Below, piece after piece: positions 5,818 through 7,431 of a DNA stretch of 7,431 bases. Made by a program: the position numbers and the translations under genes. The notes under the pieces were generated by a model, which was not told where the DNA came from, made no database searches, and saw only the letters and a program-made list of their open reading frames with translations. Every line of letters starts with the position of its first letter. Position 1 is the first letter of the stretch. This stretch comes from an uncultured Prevotella sp. (GTDB lineage: Bacteria > Bacteroidota > Bacteroidia > Bacteroidales > Bacteroidaceae): NCBI GenBank assembly GCA_900546605.1, contig URDV01000111.1, forward strand, positions 1-7,431, read 5' to 3'.

Positions 5818-7314
5818 TTATTTCACCATCACTTTTACGCTTTTACCTCCTGCTTGTACCACATAACATTGGGAGGGTAACGTGAGCGATAACATTGTCA
5901 CTTGATTATTATAGACAATGCGTCCATCAGTGGCAATCACACTTACAAATTGTTGCTGCGGACTTTGCACATAAAGTTTTCCCTTCTCTGTCCACACCTT
6001 CAATGACGATTGCTGAATGGCCTCTATTGATGCTGCAACTGCATTATCGGCAAACATTTGCCAATTCGTACCTTTCGCTACCAGCTGGTAACCATCGGGT
6101 ACGGTGGTAGGGGCTGCTATGCCTATGCGCGTTATGAGTTGACCTTTATGGCCTATGGCATGACTTTCATAGTATGTGCTACGCTGCGTTACTGTTACAT
6201 CGCTTTCGGAATGCAAACCTACAGCACGACGCACAGCTATCATGCGATGAATAGCATCGTGGTCTGCCCCCACCCAATGAGGCCAAAACACACAAGGTAT
6301 GCCTGGCGATGAAAGGAGAAAAGCATATGCAGCTTGAATGTTGCCCGTGTACTTATTGCCATCACGATATGTGTCATGATTATCAACAAAAGTTACCGCA
6401 TAACGATTGTATTTGTGGTGATGTATCATTCCCGCTGGGCGCCAAGTGGTTTTATCCTCTATCCACGACATGTTGGCATAGTTATTTTTGGCCAAGCCAT
6501 TGTTGAGTGCAGCATACTTTGACGGGAAATCAAAAGCCATGCTTTGACGACCTGTGGCTTCAATCCAAGCTGCTACGGGGTCATAACCTCCATCCCAATA
6601 CTCGCCTACGGATAAATAAGGATGTGTGGCGGCATTGTATATGCCTACATATTTGCCATCGTACCCTTTGCAAAAGTCGTAGCGCCAGCCATCATAACCA
6701 AATTCACCATGCAACCAGTTAAGGTAAGCCTCAACATCTTGTTGCACATAGGGTGACGTATGGTCTAAGTCGCGTGCGCCATCCCAATTCTCGCCCGTAT
6801 CTTTAGCTCCTTTTGCCGTACCATACCATGTTTCTGCACTTTTGTCTGTATTGATTTCATCATTAGCACATATGTGGTCGGTGGTAAGTTGGTAGGTGCC
6901 GTAAGTTCCGAAATCATCTTTTGTGAAGTTTCCCCATCCCGTGTCACCTGCTCTGTGATTGACAACTATATCGGCTATCACCTTTACTCCCTTTGCATGC
7001 ATGCTGCTGATAAGGGTCTTTAAATCGGACGCTGTACCCCAACATGAGGTTTGATTGTTCCACTGACGCGGATGGTAACCTACATTACTACCACCCACAG
7101 TTCCTCCACCCTCAGCACTGGCCGAAGGGGGTAACCATATGATATTAAAGTTTTGACTTATTTCATCAACCTGTTGGGTCAATTGTGTCCACCCCGTTTG
7201 CTTTTGCGAGTTCCAGTAAAAGCCTTGTAACATAACATCCTCACTTTCGGCTGGAGCCTGAGCAAATAAGGACAGAGGTAGCCATGAAGCTATTAAGAGT
7301 ACACTCTTTTTCAT
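5818..7314 (-). CDS. Secreted GH13 alpha-amylase with C-terminal T9SS-like sorting domain
   Basis: This 498-residue enzyme should hydrolyse internal alpha-1,4 bonds of starch. After a signal peptide (MKKSVLLIAS to about residue 18, cleaved before Gln19) comes a GH13 barrel like the plant/bacterial alpha-amylase group: MLQGFYWN (28-35), WLPPSASAEGG (60-70), region I DIVVNHR (115-121), region II GWRYDFCKG with nucleophile Asp213, region III SVGEYWD with acid/base Glu238, and region IV FVDNHDT with Asp314. Domain C follows (about 370-430). Residues 437-498 resemble a type IX secretion C-terminal domain: KLYV, ATDGRIVY, a strand, CYVVQAGG, then K-V-MVK at the very end. Start choice: ATG at 7314; an ATG two codons earlier (7320) is equally possible. 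The frame runs open to a TTG at 7353, but that lies in a hairpin and would spoil the signal peptide. It has its own terminator and seems to be a single-gene unit. Confidence 0.93.
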   Translation of the reverse strand: MKKSVLLIASWLPLSLFAQAPAESEDVMLQGFYWNSQKQTGWTQLTQQVDEISQNFNIIWLPPSASAEGGGTVGGSNVGYHPRQWNNQTSCWGTASDLKTLISSMHAKGVKVIADIVVNHRAGDTGWGNFTKDDFGTYGTYQLTTDHICANDEINTDKSAETWYGTAKGAKDTGENWDGARDLDHTSPYVQQDVEAYLNWLHGEFGYDGWRYDFCKGYDGKYVGIYNAATHPYLSVGEYWDGGYDPVAAWIEATGRQSMAFDFPSKYAALNNGLAKNNYANMSWIEDKTTWRPAGMIHHHKYNRYAVTFVDNHDTYRDGNKYTGNIQAAYAFLLSSPGIPCVFWPHWVGADHDAIHRMIAVRRAVGLHSESDVTVTQRSTYYESHAIGHKGQLITRIGIAAPTTVPDGYQLVAKGTNWQMFADNAVAASIEAIQQSSLKVWTEKGKLYVQSPQQQFVSVIATDGRIVYNNQVTMLSLTLPSQCYVVQAGGKSVKVMVK

Positions 7315-7338
7315 TGACATGCGCACTTTATGCAAAGG

Positions 7339-7363
7339 ACTCCACCCCTGCAAGGGATGGAGT
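7339..7363 (-). promoter_or_regulatory. Leader hairpin upstream of the alpha-amylase start
   Basis: The segments 7339-7349 and 7353-7363 pair over 11 bp around a 3-nt loop. On the plus strand one pair is a C/A mismatch, but on the minus strand it is a U.G wobble, so the structure is complete only in RNA of the amylase orientation. It ends about 20-25 nt before the start codon. It could be a leader regulatory or stabilising structure, or the terminator of a gene beyond the right edge. No TAnnTTTG box is visible between it and the start codon. Confidence 0.5.
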
Positions 7364-7380
7364 TCTTGCTTATTCTTACC

Positions 7381-7431
7381 CGTTGGCGGAATTTCAGGTT
7401 AACGGGTTAACAAGTTGACAGGTTAACAAGT
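7381..7431 (-). repeat. Intergenic composite repeat: 12-bp core plus 8-bp array (right copy, inverted)
   Basis: The core reads CGTTGGCGGAAT at 7381-7392, the reverse complement of the core at 50-61. After a short spacer come 8-bp units GTTAACGG (7398-7405), GTTAACAA (7406-7413), GTTGACAG (7414-7421) and GTTAACAA (7422-7429). The window ends with GT, so the array probably continues. The order core, short spacer, array mirrors the left copy exactly. It lies upstream of the amylase gene and contains no recognised promoter box. Confidence 0.75.

Noticed and set aside
7315..7353. Upstream TTG start extending the amylase by 13 residues
   Set aside because: TTG is rare as a start, lies inside the leader hairpin and puts a polar, Trp/His-containing stretch ahead of a clean signal peptide. 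ATG at 7314 or 7320 fits better.
1..7431. The whole window as a mobile cassette bounded by inverted repeats
   Set aside because: No integrase, transposase or target duplication is present, the genes are ordinary housekeeping or catabolic functions, and the same core also occurs in the middle, which favours a dispersed repeat family.

Overview
The window looks like a chromosomal segment from a Bacteroidales bacterium, most likely Prevotella or a relative. This rests on three things: promoter -7 boxes of the Bacteroidetes type (TAnnTTTG), secreted glycoside hydrolases with signal peptides ending just before a Gln, and a C-terminal sorting-like domain on the amylase. No rRNA or other taxonomic marker is present, so the genus is inference.

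Layout. At 1-179 there is a degenerate 8-bp repeat array plus a 12-bp core (ATTCCGCCAACG), then a promoter. At 180-1294 (+) two half-size chromate-transporter (CHR family) membrane proteins form a tight two-gene operon. At 1308-1370 a perfect 24-bp-stem bidirectional terminator separates it from the convergent gene at 1461-3962 (-), a secreted GH2 beta-galactosidase. A divergent promoter region (3963-4160) separates this from 4161-5288 (+), a lipoprotein GH53 endo-beta-1,4-galactanase. The gene-free stretch 5289-5817 holds a roughly 134-bp MITE-like element with terminal inverted repeats and an internal hairpin, a second weaker inverted-repeat unit of about 130 bp, and the amylase terminator. 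At 5818-7314 (-) lies a secreted GH13 alpha-amylase with a C-terminal T9SS-type sorting-like domain. At 7381-7431 the 12-bp core and 8-bp array recur in inverted orientation.

How the genes fit together. The GH53 enzyme cuts the beta-1,4-galactan backbone of type I (arabino)galactan side chains of pectin, and the GH2 enzyme can release galactose from the resulting oligosaccharides. Their start regions face each other across one short regulatory region. The amylase acts on starch and appears to be an independent unit. The transporter pair is functionally unrelated. No SusC/SusD, sensor or transcription factor gene is visible, so this is not a complete polysaccharide utilisation locus within the window.

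The protein-coding content belongs to known families. The least explained content is intergenic: a 12-bp core occurring four times and only between genes, an 8-bp-period GTTAAC array at both ends in inverted orientation, and the MITE-like elements downstream of the galactanase.
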